A stretch of 64,000 bases of DNA from Clostridiales bacterium (GTDB taxonomy: Bacteria; Bacillota; Clostridia; Oscillospirales; Oscillospiraceae). Below, one piece after another: positions 32,759 through 40,262 of the stretch (its first letter is position 1; each line of letters starts with the position of its first letter). A program made the translations under genes and the position numbers. Where the stretch lies: contig CABIXV010000002.1 of the NCBI GenBank assembly GCA_902362775.1, positions 389,362 to 453,361 on the forward strand, written 5' to 3'. The notes under the pieces are model-generated. The model had not been told where the DNA came from and made no database searches. It saw only the letters and a program-made list of their open reading frames with translations.

Positions 32759-34220
32759 GCTGTGGAACGACTTAGGTCTGCCCGAGGAGTACCCCGAGCT
32801 GGACCCGGAAGCTATCCTCTCCCGTGTCGAGGCGGCGCTGGAGCAGGAAGAGGCGGCTTCCGCTCCGCCGGAAGGTCCAAGGCAGAACAGTATGAAGAAA
32901 AAAATGAAATGGGCGGTCCTGCTGGCCGCCACCCTGGCACTGACCACGGGGGCCGCCCTGGCGGCGGCCTACCAGATGGGGGTACTGGACCTGTTTTTCA
33001 CACGGGGGGACGCCAGTGTGGTGGAGCCCTATGTACAGGACACCATCAAAAGCGTGGAAAACGAGGACTACCGCCTGACGGCGGACAGTATGCTCTATGA
33101 CGGTCAAAACGTCTTTGTTGTTCTCACTGTGGAAGGGCTGAATCAGCAGGCTATCGACGACCTGATGAGCAACCGGGCCTTTGCCGAGGCCCACCGGGAC
33201 TTCTGGGGGGAGGATATGGTAAGCAGGCTGCTGGAGAGCGGCAGCACCGGCCCCGATGGGATCTCCTACGATCTTCGCACCCATTCGGGCAGTATGGGAA
33301 TCAATGACCTCCCCAATCCCAGCGGCACCAGCCGTTCCTGGCAGATCGACATTCAGTTCGGCGAGTATGTCGGCCCTTTGGAGGAGCCTCTGAATGTATG
33401 GCTGGCCTTTATGGGCCGGGATTACGCCGTACGGCTGCCTATGGATTCTGTGGTGGAGCCCATCCGCATCACCCCGGACCTGGAGGTCATCTCCAATGAG
33501 TTTCTGGGGCTCCGGGGCCGGTTGAAGGAGTTTATCCTCACCCCAGTGTCCTACTCCTACGAGTTGGAACGCCTCGGGGACTGGTCCTCCTACGCCGACT
33601 CTATCACTGACCTGGGCGTTGCCACCGACCTGTTCTATCTGAAGATGAAGGACGGCTCCACCCTGACTCTGGCACAGTTGGGAGAAGTGGACCAGCAGTT
33701 TGAACAGGTGGTGGACCTGACCCAGGTGGATTCCATCGTCTTTGACCAGTGGGAGTTCCCCGTGGACGGCTCCCCCGCCAGAGAGGCGGAACTGGACCCC
33801 CGTCTGCGGCCCTTCCTGATGGACCCGCCCAGCCCGGTCTATGACCTGGAGGGGCTGCGCCTGGGCCATCTGTCCCTCCGCCAGCTCTGCGAGAGGCTGG
33901 GGGCGGAGTACCGCTGGGACGAGGACAGCCAGACCGCCACCGCTCGGTACCGCGGGGTGACCATCACCGCCACAGCGGGCAGTTCCACCATCCTGGTGGA
34001 CGGACAGCCTATTGAGGCCACCTACTACTCCACCAAAACAGACGAAAACGGCGACGAGATGTATCTCCCCAACCCCGCCGTCCCCGTCCCGGACGGGTGC
34101 GACCTGCTTGTGGGGCACCATCTCCTGGAGGACGCCTGGAACATCTGGTGCCTGGGATGCTGGAGCCACGATGTTTCTCCCGAGGGCTTCCAGTTCGATG
34201 CCTGGCTCATCATCCCCTGA
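32739..34220 (+). CDS. Membrane protein, probable anti-sigma factor with stalk-like C-terminal domain
   Basis: A 493-residue single-pass protein. The cytoplasmic N-terminus (about 1-52) is acidic and could bind the sigma factor. One TM lies near 54-77 (VLLAATLALTTGAALAAAY). The exterior part of about 415 residues is beta-rich. Near residues 375-460 it resembles a copper-amine-oxidase N-terminal / stalk repeat (LSLRQLCERLGAEYRWDE, STILVDGQPIE). The order ECF sigma then TM protein resembles clostridial sigma/DUF4179-like pairs. No zinc anti-sigma motif (HxxxCxxC) is visible. The GTG start follows AAAGGAGG and overlaps the sigma gene. Confidence 0.75.
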   Translation: MSSHIHELWNDLGLPEEYPELDPEAILSRVEAALEQEEAASAPPEGPRQNSMKKKMKWAVLLAATLALTTGAALAAAYQMGVLDLFFTRGDASVVEPYVQDTIKSVENEDYRLTADSMLYDGQNVFVVLTVEGLNQQAIDDLMSNRAFAEAHRDFWGEDMVSRLLESGSTGPDGISYDLRTHSGSMGINDLPNPSGTSRSWQIDIQFGEYVGPLEEPLNVWLAFMGRDYAVRLPMDSVVEPIRITPDLEVISNEFLGLRGRLKEFILTPVSYSYELERLGDWSSYADSITDLGVATDLFYLKMKDGSTLTLAQLGEVDQQFEQVVDLTQVDSIVFDQWEFPVDGSPAREAELDPRLRPFLMDPPSPVYDLEGLRLGHLSLRQLCERLGAEYRWDEDSQTATARYRGVTITATAGSSTILVDGQPIEATYYSTKTDENGDEMYLPNPAVPVPDGCDLLVGHHLLEDAWNIWCLGCWSHDVSPEGFQFDAWLIIP

Positions 34221-34231
34221 TCCTGCCGCTT

Positions 34232-34275
34232 GCGCCCCTGCCTGAATCCAGGCGGGGGCGCTCTTGACTTTATTT
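34232..34275 (+). terminator. Terminator of the sigma/anti-sigma operon
   Basis: A 13-bp stem (34232-34244 with 34249-34261, one G-T pair) with loop AATC is followed by TCTTGACTTTATTTT. Its tail overlaps the next promoter. Confidence 0.8.
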
Positions 34276-34292
34276 TGCCAGTTCCTTATACT
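34264..34292 (+). promoter_or_regulatory. Sigma-A promoter of the acyltransferase gene
   Basis: TTGACT (34264-34269), 17-bp spacer and TATACT (34287-34292), 60 bp before the start codon. Confidence 0.75.
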
Positions 34293-34351
34293 AAAAACGA
34301 ATTCTGGCGAAGAACGCCGTCCATCACCCGGCTTCGGCCGGAGAGAGAGAA

Positions 34352-35434
34352 GTGTCCGCCTTGCACAACACCGCTCATCCGTCCGTCGGGCTGGAGCGTC
34401 CCCCCTCCCGCCTGCCTGTTTTAGATGACTTCAATGCCCTGTGCTGCCTGCTGGTCATCATGATCCACGTCATGTCTCTAGGCATCACCGACGCCGACCC
34501 CACCTCCTGGCAGGGGGCGGTGGTCTTTGTCCCCTGGCTTCTCAGCCGGTGTGCTGTCCCCGGCTTTCTGTTCAGCGGCGGGATGAAGATGGGGCTGGAG
34601 CTGGCGAGGGACACCCTGTCCCCCTACGGGCCCTATATCCTGCGCCGGGCCAAAAAGGTCTATTTCCCCTACCTCTTTTGGACTTTGTTCTACTATCTCT
34701 GCTTTCTGCCCATCGGCTATGTGCGGGGCAGTCTGGCAGAGCTGGCAAATTATTTATGGTTCGGCTCCCTGTCGGCCCAGTTCTATTATGTACTGGTGGT
34801 CATGCAGCTCTATCTCCTGCGCCCCCTGTGGCGGCAGCTGGTCCGGCGTGTGGGCTGGCTGGCCGGCTGTGCGGGCGCCCTGGTGGTCATGCTGGCCGCT
34901 CTCTGGCTCCAGGGCGCGGCCGCCCGGGCCCTTCCCTGGTTCGCGCCCTATCAGGGCAAGCTGTTCATTACCTATCTGTTCTATTGGGTGGCCGGTCTGT
35001 ACGCCGGCTATCTCCGGCCGGAGCGCCCGGCCCCGGCCCGCCGGCTGTGGGCCATCCTGGGTTCAGGGCTGGTGGTGCTGACCTATCTGGGCCTGTGCTA
35101 TCTGGAATTTTCCGCCGGGGTGGTATTCTTTAACCTGGAGCTGATGAAGCCCCTCTCCAACCTCCTGTCCATTTACCTGCTGATGGAGCTGTGCGCCGCC
35201 TTGAAGAACTGCGGCCCTCTGCTCCGGCGGTTCCTCAACTGGCTGTACCAGGCCTCTCTCTTTGTGTTCTTTGTCCACTGCCTGGTGCTGACCTACGCCA
35301 CCGCTATCCTGCAGAAGCTGGGCGTCCACTCCCTCTCTCTGCTGCTAATTGGCCGTCTAGTTGCCGCCTATTTGGGCTCCTTCCTTCTCTATTGGCTCTG
35401 GACCCGGCTGCGGCAGACGATTCACCCCCGCTGA
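34352..35434 (+). CDS. Membrane acyltransferase (acyltransferase-3 family)
   Basis: A 360-residue integral membrane protein with about ten hydrophobic segments. The N-terminal region has the family His in LLVIMIHVMS near residue 38 and the Arg motif in YILRRAKKVYFPYLFW. Acyltransferase-3 proteins O-acylate cell-surface polysaccharides or other extracytoplasmic substrates; this one's substrate is unknown. The start is the GTG at 34352 after GGAGAGAGA. Monocistronic, between two terminators. Confidence 0.85.
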   Translation: MSALHNTAHPSVGLERPPSRLPVLDDFNALCCLLVIMIHVMSLGITDADPTSWQGAVVFVPWLLSRCAVPGFLFSGGMKMGLELARDTLSPYGPYILRRAKKVYFPYLFWTLFYYLCFLPIGYVRGSLAELANYLWFGSLSAQFYYVLVVMQLYLLRPLWRQLVRRVGWLAGCAGALVVMLAALWLQGAAARALPWFAPYQGKLFITYLFYWVAGLYAGYLRPERPAPARRLWAILGSGLVVLTYLGLCYLEFSAGVVFFNLELMKPLSNLLSIYLLMELCAALKNCGPLLRRFLNWLYQASLFVFFVHCLVLTYATAILQKLGVHSLSLLLIGRLVAAYLGSFLLYWLWTRLRQTIHPR

Positions 35435-35450
35435 TTTTGTTCATAAACCA

Positions 35451-35490
35451 AAAAGAGCGCGGACAGCGTTTCTGTCCGCGCTCTTTATTA
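35451..35490. terminator. Bidirectional terminator
   Basis: A perfect 15-bp stem (35452-35466 with 35472-35486) with loop CGTTT. It is T-flanked on both strands and serves the convergent acyltransferase and aminotransferase genes. Confidence 0.9.
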
Positions 35491-35499
35491 ATATCCATC

Positions 35500-36354
35500 T
35501 CACCTGGCCTTGGTTTCTCGCTGGAATTCCTCCATACAGGCGCTCTGGAGTAAATGGAATCGTTCCCGATCCCTGCCACCCACAGGGATGCCGTCGATGG
35601 ACTCCACTCCCATGCACAGGGCGCTGGAGCTGGTGACAATGGCCTCGTCCGCGTTCATCAGCTCCACCATGGAGAAGGGTTCCTCCACCACCGGGACGCC
35701 GTTCTCTTTCGCCAGGGCAATCAGATGCTTCCGGGCGATGCCGGGGAGGATGAGCTCGTCTGTGGGGGCGGTGCGCAGCACTCCGTCCTTCAGCATGGAG
35801 ATATTGCTGTGGGCGCACTCGGTGACTCGGCTGCCTCGATGGAGTACAGCTTCGTCACATCCCCGCTCCGCCGCCCGCTGGCTGGCCAGTACGCTTGGGA
35901 TCAGATTCAGTGTCTTGATATGACACAGCTTGTACCGGTTATCCTCTAGGGAGATAAGCCGATAGGGCTGATTCAGGTCCTTCATCCTGTGGGGCCGCAC
36001 ATAGGCCAGCAGAGTGGGGGCCACCTCTGCCGGAGGGAAGGCGTGCCCTCTGGGGGCTACGCCCCGGGACACCTGCCAGTACAAGAAGTGGTAGGGGGCC
36101 TCCGCCGCCGCTTCGATGACCTTCTGCAGCTCGGCCCGCACCTGGTCCCGCTCCATCCGGAAGGGGATCTCCAGCAGCCGGAGGCTGTTATACATCCGGT
36201 CCAGATGGTCCTCCAGCGCGAAGGGGACGCGGTTGGCCACACAGGCGGCCTCATAGATGCCGTCGCCGAAGTAGAGGGCCCGGTCCCCCATGGGCACCTT
36301 CATCTCCTCCAGAGGGCCAATTTCTCCGTTGTAATAACCGACGTTCTTCCACAT
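35500..36354 (-). CDS. dat: Class IV aminotransferase, probable D-amino acid aminotransferase
   Basis: A 284-residue fold-type IV PLP enzyme. The PLP lysine is in HIKTLNLIPSVLA near residue 146, close to the TLNLLPN pattern of D-amino acid aminotransferases. The N-terminal motif GDRALYFGDGIYEAACV and the C-terminal SSSALCMGVESIDG also fit. The likely reaction is D-Ala plus 2-oxoglutarate to pyruvate plus D-Glu, supplying D-Glu for peptidoglycan. Branched-chain aminotransferase or aminodeoxychorismate lyase are alternatives. The ATG is 1 nt after the PAP2 gene stop. Confidence 0.85.
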   Translation of the reverse strand: MWKNVGYYNGEIGPLEEMKVPMGDRALYFGDGIYEAACVANRVPFALEDHLDRMYNSLRLLEIPFRMERDQVRAELQKVIEAAAEAPYHFLYWQVSRGVAPRGHAFPPAEVAPTLLAYVRPHRMKDLNQPYRLISLEDNRYKLCHIKTLNLIPSVLASQRAAERGCDEAVLHRGSRVTECAHSNISMLKDGVLRTAPTDELILPGIARKHLIALAKENGVPVVEEPFSMVELMNADEAIVTSSSALCMGVESIDGIPVGGRDRERFHLLQSACMEEFQRETKAR

Positions 36355-36355
36355 A

Positions 36356-36916
36356 TCACTTGGCTCCTTTCCTATTTTCTTTCAACCGATCCGTCCTGTA
36401 ACCGTCCAGCTTCAGTGCCACCCAGGCGCACAGTGTTCCGATCAAAGCCCCAGCCAGCACATCCGTGGGATAGTGGACTCCCACATACAGCCGGGACAGC
36501 CCCATCAGGACCGCCAGCAGTACAGCCCCGATCCGTCCCCAGCGCCAGGGCAGGGTCTTGGCCCAAGCCACCCCGGCCGCAAAGGCGGCACAGGTATGTC
36601 CGGAGGGGAAGGAATGGGGGTCGTTTTCCACCACCAGGGGAAGGATGGGCAGGTCCAGCCAGGGGCGGGTCCGCTCCACCAGCGGCTTTATGGTCACATT
36701 GGTAACCAGCAGTCCCAGCACCATAGCTGTCAGCGCCAGGGCCCCCGCCCGCCGGGTAGGCCGCCAGCACAGCATGGAAAGGGACAGTACGATCCACATC
36801 AGCCCGGCGTTGCCAAGCTGGGTGTAGAAGGCCACGACGGGGTCCAGCCAGTCCAAGCGCAGGTCCTGAATGGCCAGCAGCAGCGAGGCATCCAAATTCA
36901 ATAAGGCTTCCAGCAT
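36356..36916 (-). CDS. PAP2-family membrane phosphatase
   Basis: A 186-residue membrane phosphatase with about five spans. The three active-site motifs are KPLVERTRP, PSGH and SRLYVGVHYPTD. Likely substrates are undecaprenyl pyrophosphate or another lipid phosphate, which would support cell-wall carrier recycling. The start at 36916 follows GGAAAGGA; a longer reading with 33 extra codons has no ribosome site. It forms an operon with the class IV aminotransferase and faces a divergent glycosyltransferase. Confidence 0.9.
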   Translation of the reverse strand: MLEALLNLDASLLLAIQDLRLDWLDPVVAFYTQLGNAGLMWIVLSLSMLCWRPTRRAGALALTAMVLGLLVTNVTIKPLVERTRPWLDLPILPLVVENDPHSFPSGHTCAAFAAGVAWAKTLPWRWGRIGAVLLAVLMGLSRLYVGVHYPTDVLAGALIGTLCAWVALKLDGYRTDRLKENRKGAK

Positions 36917-36993
36917 TCTCGTTTCCTTTCCAGACGGAGCCCCTGCCACCCCCGGCTCCGCCAGCCAGAGGGGGGGCAGGAAAAACCGCCCGC

Positions 36994-37047
36994 TTGACGG
37001 TATCTCCCTCTCCATACTATAATAGGTAAAAAGGTTTCATAAGTCAA
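36994..37047. promoter_or_regulatory. Overlapping divergent promoters
   Basis: Rightward: TTGACG (36994-36999), 18 bp, TATAAT (37018-37023). Leftward: TTGACT (37042-37047), 17 bp, TATTAT (37019-37024). The two -10 elements share five bases on opposite strands, so RNA polymerase can use only one at a time. They drive the glycosyltransferase and the PAP2-aminotransferase operon. Confidence 0.75.
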
Positions 37048-37073
37048 TGTCATTTTACCGGGAGGTCTCCTCT

Positions 37074-38165
37074 TTGAAGCAGATCCTATGTCTATCCAAT
37101 GAGCCCTGGAGCACCTCTCCGGGCCGGACCCAGCAGCTCCTCTCCCGGCTGCGGGACACACAGATCTTATATTTCGCTCCCCCTGCCGGCAGACGGGACC
37201 GGAGCTTTCGGCAGAAGGGGCAGAAGGTACGCCCCAACGTGACGGTCTACACCCTTCCCCCCACCCTATTCCCGGTGTCGGAGCAGTATTCCCGGCTGTT
37301 CCTGCGCAACCAGAGGAAGCTAGGCCGATTCATCGCCGACAAGGCCGCCCGCCACCGTTTCCAATCACCCCTGCTGTGGACCACCAGTCCAGAGCAGGTC
37401 CACCTGCTGGACCACCTGGAATATGACGGGCTTGTCTACGACTGCGACCGGGATTGGGAGGAGCTGCCCCCACTGTGGGAGGGCGCCCTGGCCAACAACG
37501 CCGACATAGTCTTCGCCGCCTCCCCCCTGCTGGCCGACCGGCTGTCCCCCTGCAGCTCTAACATCGCTCAACTGCCCAACGGGGTCAACTACCCCATGTT
37601 CTCCGGCGAGGGGGGCTCTATTCAGTCGGACCCTCTGCCCCAGGTCCACGGCCCGGTGCTGGGCTGGGCCGGGGTCATCCACCGGGAACTCGATCTGTCC
37701 CCCATCCTTTACGCCGCCAGGGAGCGGCCTGGCTGGACCTTCCTGCTGCTGGGCCGGCAGGAGGACAATCCCCTCCTTCCTCGACTCAGGCGGCAGCCCA
37801 ACGTGGCGCTGGCCGGCCCCTGCCCTCTCAATGAGGTACCCGACTGGCTGTTCCGCTGCGATGTGCTGTTGGAGCTGCTGCGGGAGGACCGGCCGGACAG
37901 CGATGTGATCTCTGGTCGATTGTATGAGTACCTGTCTACCGGGAAGCCCATCGTGTCTATGCTGTGGCCCGAGCAGGTAGAGATCTTCCCCGACGTGGTC
38001 TACGGAGCCCATGACGAGCGGGAGTTCCTCACCCTCTGTCAGCACGCCTTGGAGGAGGCCCCCGGCTTCGTCTCTCAGCGCCGCCAGAGCTACGGCGCGG
38101 CGGCGGCCTGGTCCCTCCGAGCCGCTGCGGTATCCCGTATTTTGGACACTGCCGGCCTGCTGTGA
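37074..38165 (+). CDS. Glycosyltransferase, GT-B like
   Basis: A 363-residue cytosolic protein resembling group 1 glycosyltransferases of the TuaH / cell-wall polysaccharide type. Visible features are an N-terminal strand KQILCLSNEPW, the stretch YDCDRDWEELP, a nucleotide-sugar half with NGVNYPMFSGE, and a region SDVISGRLYEYLSTGKPIVS near residue 285. The usual EX7E signature is weak. Donor and acceptor are unknown. The start is the TTG at 37074, 7 nt after GGGAGG; an ATG nine codons upstream has no ribosome site. Monocistronic. Confidence 0.8.
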   Translation: MKQILCLSNEPWSTSPGRTQQLLSRLRDTQILYFAPPAGRRDRSFRQKGQKVRPNVTVYTLPPTLFPVSEQYSRLFLRNQRKLGRFIADKAARHRFQSPLLWTTSPEQVHLLDHLEYDGLVYDCDRDWEELPPLWEGALANNADIVFAASPLLADRLSPCSSNIAQLPNGVNYPMFSGEGGSIQSDPLPQVHGPVLGWAGVIHRELDLSPILYAARERPGWTFLLLGRQEDNPLLPRLRRQPNVALAGPCPLNEVPDWLFRCDVLLELLREDRPDSDVISGRLYEYLSTGKPIVSMLWPEQVEIFPDVVYGAHDEREFLTLCQHALEEAPGFVSQRRQSYGAAAAWSLRAAAVSRILDTAGLL

Positions 38166-38237
38166 GCAGAGGATGCCAACTTTTTTGTCCCGTATTTCGC
38201 AATTCCTTGTACAAGCCTACGAAATTCATTCCCTCTC

Positions 38238-38266
38238 TTGCAAAGCCCGCGTTTTTTCGATAAAAT
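38238..38266 (+). promoter_or_regulatory. Sigma-A promoter of the purE operon
   Basis: TTGCAA (38238-38243), 17-bp spacer and TAAAAT (38261-38266). Transcription should start near 38273, leaving too little leader for a purine or PRPP riboswitch before the leader ORF. Confidence 0.75.
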
Positions 38267-38297
38267 GGAACCCTAATGGATGGAAGGGGGCTTAGTC

Positions 38298-38372
38298 ATG
38301 GGCTTTATCCGGGTGTTTTCTCCTAGGTTCGTCACTGGCTACGGCCCCAATCTGCCCAAGGCCGAACACTAA
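38298..38372 (+). CDS. Leader peptide of the purE operon (24 aa)
   Basis: A 24-codon ORF starting MGFIRVFSPRFVTG and ending KAEH. GGAAGGGGG precedes the ATG, and its TAA is 8 nt before a strong intrinsic terminator. A ribosome finishing the peptide would reach into the 5' arm of that hairpin. The layout is the same as before uraA: short 5' end, good ribosome site, peptide of 21-24 codons, terminator, structural gene. The trigger is unknown; coupling to purine nucleotide supply is inferred from context. The shared FS-P-K/R-F string in the two peptides may be chance. Confidence 0.65.
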   Translation: MGFIRVFSPRFVTGYGPNLPKAEH

Positions 38373-38380
38373 CATTCTAT

Positions 38381-38418
38381 CAGGCTATCTGTACCCGCAG
38401 ATAGCCTGAATCTTTTTT
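38381..38418 (+). terminator. Attenuator terminator before purE
   Basis: A perfect 11-bp stem (38381-38391 with 38398-38408) with loop TACCCG is followed by AATCTTTTTT. It lies between the leader ORF and purE, so full-length transcription needs read-through. Confidence 0.88.
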
Positions 38419-38436
38419 GACAAAGGAGAGGTTTTG

Positions 38437-38928
38437 ATGAAAAAAGTCGCTGTCATCATGGGCTCGGATTCCGACTGGCCGGTGGTGAAGGGAGCCTGTG
38501 AGCAGCTCCAGAGCTTTGGCATCCCCTTCGAGGCCCATATCCTCAGCGCCCACCGCACCCCCGCCGCTGCCGCCGACTTTGCCAAAAGCGCCCGTGAAAA
38601 CGGCTTCGGTGTCCTCATCTGTGCCGCCGGCATGGCGGCCCACCTGGCCGGGGCCTTTGCGGGCAACTCCACCCTGCCGGTCATCGGCATCCCCATGAAG
38701 GGGGGCGCTATGGACGGGCTGGACGCCCTGCTCGCCACCGTCCAGATGCCCAGCGGCATTCCTGTGGCCACTGTGGCCATCAACGGGGCTAAGAACGCCG
38801 CTGTACTGGCCGCCCAGATTTTGTCTGTCTCCGACGACGAGCTGGCCGCCCGGCTGGACCAGGCGAGGGAGAGCATGGCCGCCCAGATCGCCGAAAAGGA
38901 GAAGAAGCTCCAGGCCGAGCTGGGGTAG
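38437..38928 (+). CDS. purE: N5-carboxyaminoimidazole ribonucleotide mutase PurE
   Basis: A 163-residue class I PurE that converts N5-CAIR to CAIR in purine synthesis. The N-terminal MGSDSDWPVVKGA and the SAHRTPAAAADFAKSA motif with the catalytic His are clear. Class I enzymes need PurK for the carboxylation step, and no purK is in the window. The start is the ATG at 38437, 8 nt after AGGAG. First structural gene of the attenuated pur operon. Confidence 0.95.
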   Translation: MKKVAVIMGSDSDWPVVKGACEQLQSFGIPFEAHILSAHRTPAAAADFAKSARENGFGVLICAAGMAAHLAGAFAGNSTLPVIGIPMKGGAMDGLDALLATVQMPSGIPVATVAINGAKNAAVLAAQILSVSDDELAARLDQARESMAAQIAEKEKKLQAELG

Positions 38929-38961
38929 TAAGAGGCAGCCCGCTCACTGTGGAGGCGCGTC

Positions 38962-40104
38962 ATGAAGAAGTCGATTCCTATCTGCTTGATTGGCGCTGCT
39001 CTCGGCGCCCTGTCCGCCCTGATCTCCCATCTGCAGAAGGTCTTTTACTGCTGCATCGCCCTGTGGTCCATCCCCGCGGGCATGGATATTTTCTTCGCCG
39101 CCCTCTTTACGGCTGTCTGTGCCGTGGCCATGGCCGCTCTCTATCTCCCCCTTGGGAGGGGACGGTATGGCGGGGTACTGCTCCTGTGGATCCTCTCCAC
39201 CCCCCTCTGGGGAATGCTGTTCCCCACCCCGAATGAGATCTACCGGGCCGTCTTTCAGACAGAGGCCTCTCTGGGCGGTGGAGGCGGATTCGCCCTCCTC
39301 TTTGTTTCGTTGTGCTCCTTTTTTGTCTATATCCCCGTTTTCCTTTTCGCCTGTTCCATTTTTTATCCCAAATACACTCAGCATCCATTTCAATTTCATA
39401 CATGGAGGAATGTCATCATGGAAAAGAAGCTTGTTTACACTGGTAAGACCAAGGACGTGTTTGCTCTGGACAACGGCAACTACCTGCTGAAGTTCAAGGA
39501 CGACTGCACCGGCAAGGACGGCGTGTTCGATCCCGGCGAAAACTCTGTGGGCCTGACCATCGATGGCGTGGGCGACGTGAACCTTCGGATGTCCATTTAT
39601 TTCTTTGAAAAAATCAACGCTGCCGGCATCCCCACCCACTATGTGTCCGCCGACCTGAAGAACACCACCATGGAGGTCAAGCCTGCCAAGGTGTTTGGCC
39701 ACGGGCTGGAGGTCATCTGCCGCCACAAGGCAGTGGGCTCCTTCCTCCGCCGCTATGGGGAGTACATCGCCGAGGGTGCCGACCTGCCCGCCTATGTGGA
39801 AACTACCTTTAAGAATGACGCCCTGGGCGATCCCCTGGTCACCAAGGACGGTCTGGTCGCTCTGGGTGTCATGACCGAGGAGCAGTACGACGCCATCAAG
39901 GAGGAGACTCAGAAGATCACCCAGATCGTGGCCGACGACCTGAAGGAGAAGGGCATGGTCCTGTACGACATCAAGTTCGAGTTCGGCTACGACGCGGACG
40001 GCAAGGTTATGCTCATCGACGAGGTGGCCTCCGGCAATATGCGGGTCTACAAGGACGGCAAGTACATCGATCCCATGACCCTGTCCAAGCTGTTCTTCGC
40101 CTAA
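38962..40104 (+). CDS. Membrane domain reading in frame into PurC (long form)
   Basis: From the ATG at 38962, which has a good GGAGG 6 nt before it, the frame runs without a stop for 380 codons into purC. Residues 1-152 are not part of PurC. They contain about four hydrophobic segments (near 5-25, 38-62, 70-88, 112-138) and resemble a small unknown membrane protein. Residues 153-380 are complete PurC, which also has its own ribosome site. The cell could make a membrane-anchored PurC, or the upstream gene may have lost its stop codon. I do not recognise the membrane domain. Confidence 0.5.
   Translation: MKKSIPICLIGAALGALSALISHLQKVFYCCIALWSIPAGMDIFFAALFTAVCAVAMAALYLPLGRGRYGGVLLLWILSTPLWGMLFPTPNEIYRAVFQTEASLGGGGGFALLFVSLCSFFVYIPVFLFACSIFYPKYTQHPFQFHTWRNVIMEKKLVYTGKTKDVFALDNGNYLLKFKDDCTGKDGVFDPGENSVGLTIDGVGDVNLRMSIYFFEKINAAGIPTHYVSADLKNTTMEVKPAKVFGHGLEVICRHKAVGSFLRRYGEYIAEGADLPAYVETTFKNDALGDPLVTKDGLVALGVMTEEQYDAIKEETQKITQIVADDLKEKGMVLYDIKFEFGYDADGKVMLIDEVASGNMRVYKDGKYIDPMTLSKLFFA
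39418..40104 (+). CDS. purC: SAICAR synthetase PurC
   Basis: A 228-residue enzyme that ligates CAIR with aspartate, using ATP, to form SAICAR. The N-terminus [12 protein letters not shown], the segment [16 protein letters not shown] and the C-terminal [17 protein letters not shown] are characteristic. The length fits bacterial PurC. I prefer this ATG because GGAGGAATGTCATC precedes it and the family starts here. The upstream membrane domain is in the same frame without a stop. Directly after the TAA and in the same frame is a 47-residue single-span microprotein. Confidence 0.93.
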   Translation: MEKKLVYTGKTKDVFALDNGNYLLKFKDDCTGKDGVFDPGENSVGLTIDGVGDVNLRMSIYFFEKINAAGIPTHYVSADLKNTTMEVKPAKVFGHGLEVICRHKAVGSFLRRYGEYIAEGADLPAYVETTFKNDALGDPLVTKDGLVALGVMTEEQYDAIKEETQKITQIVADDLKEKGMVLYDIKFEFGYDADGKVMLIDEVASGNMRVYKDGKYIDPMTLSKLFFA

Positions 40105-40107
40105 ATC

Positions 40108-40251
40108 GTGGACGTCGGTATCATTGGCGGGCAGGACGGCCCCACCGCCATTCTTATCAGCAGCAGCCCCATCGCGTTGCCTTTCATGCTGCTGATCCTT
40201 GCGGGACTGGTTGGAGCTGCCTGGTTTTTCCTGCACAAACGCAAAAAGTAA
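40108..40251 (+). CDS. Single-span microprotein with OadB-like GGxDGPT motif (47 aa)
   Basis: A 47-codon ORF from GTG at 40108 to TAA at 40251. The N-terminus reads DVGIIGGQDGPTAILISSS, which matches the conserved ion-binding segment (IGIIGGADGPT) of the beta subunit of sodium-translocating decarboxylases such as OadB. One TM follows (about 23-41), then a basic tail HKRKK. It is far too short to be OadB (about 400 residues or more). It has no own Shine-Dalgarno but starts 3 nt after the purC stop in the same frame, so coupling or read-through is possible. Function unknown; a peptide that inserts into or mimics part of a transporter is speculation. Confidence 0.65.
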   Translation: MDVGIIGGQDGPTAILISSSPIALPFMLLILAGLVGAAWFFLHKRKK

Positions 40252-40262
40252 GGAGCAAATAA

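Noticed and set aside
38166..38297. Purine or PRPP riboswitch upstream of purE
   Set aside because: The predicted transcript start leaves about 25 nt before the leader ORF, and none of the conserved aptamer strings is present.
38363..38374. PurBox-like CGAACA near the purE leader
   Set aside because: Only one half-site with mismatches, and it lies inside the leader ORF downstream of the promoter. No paired inverted box was found.
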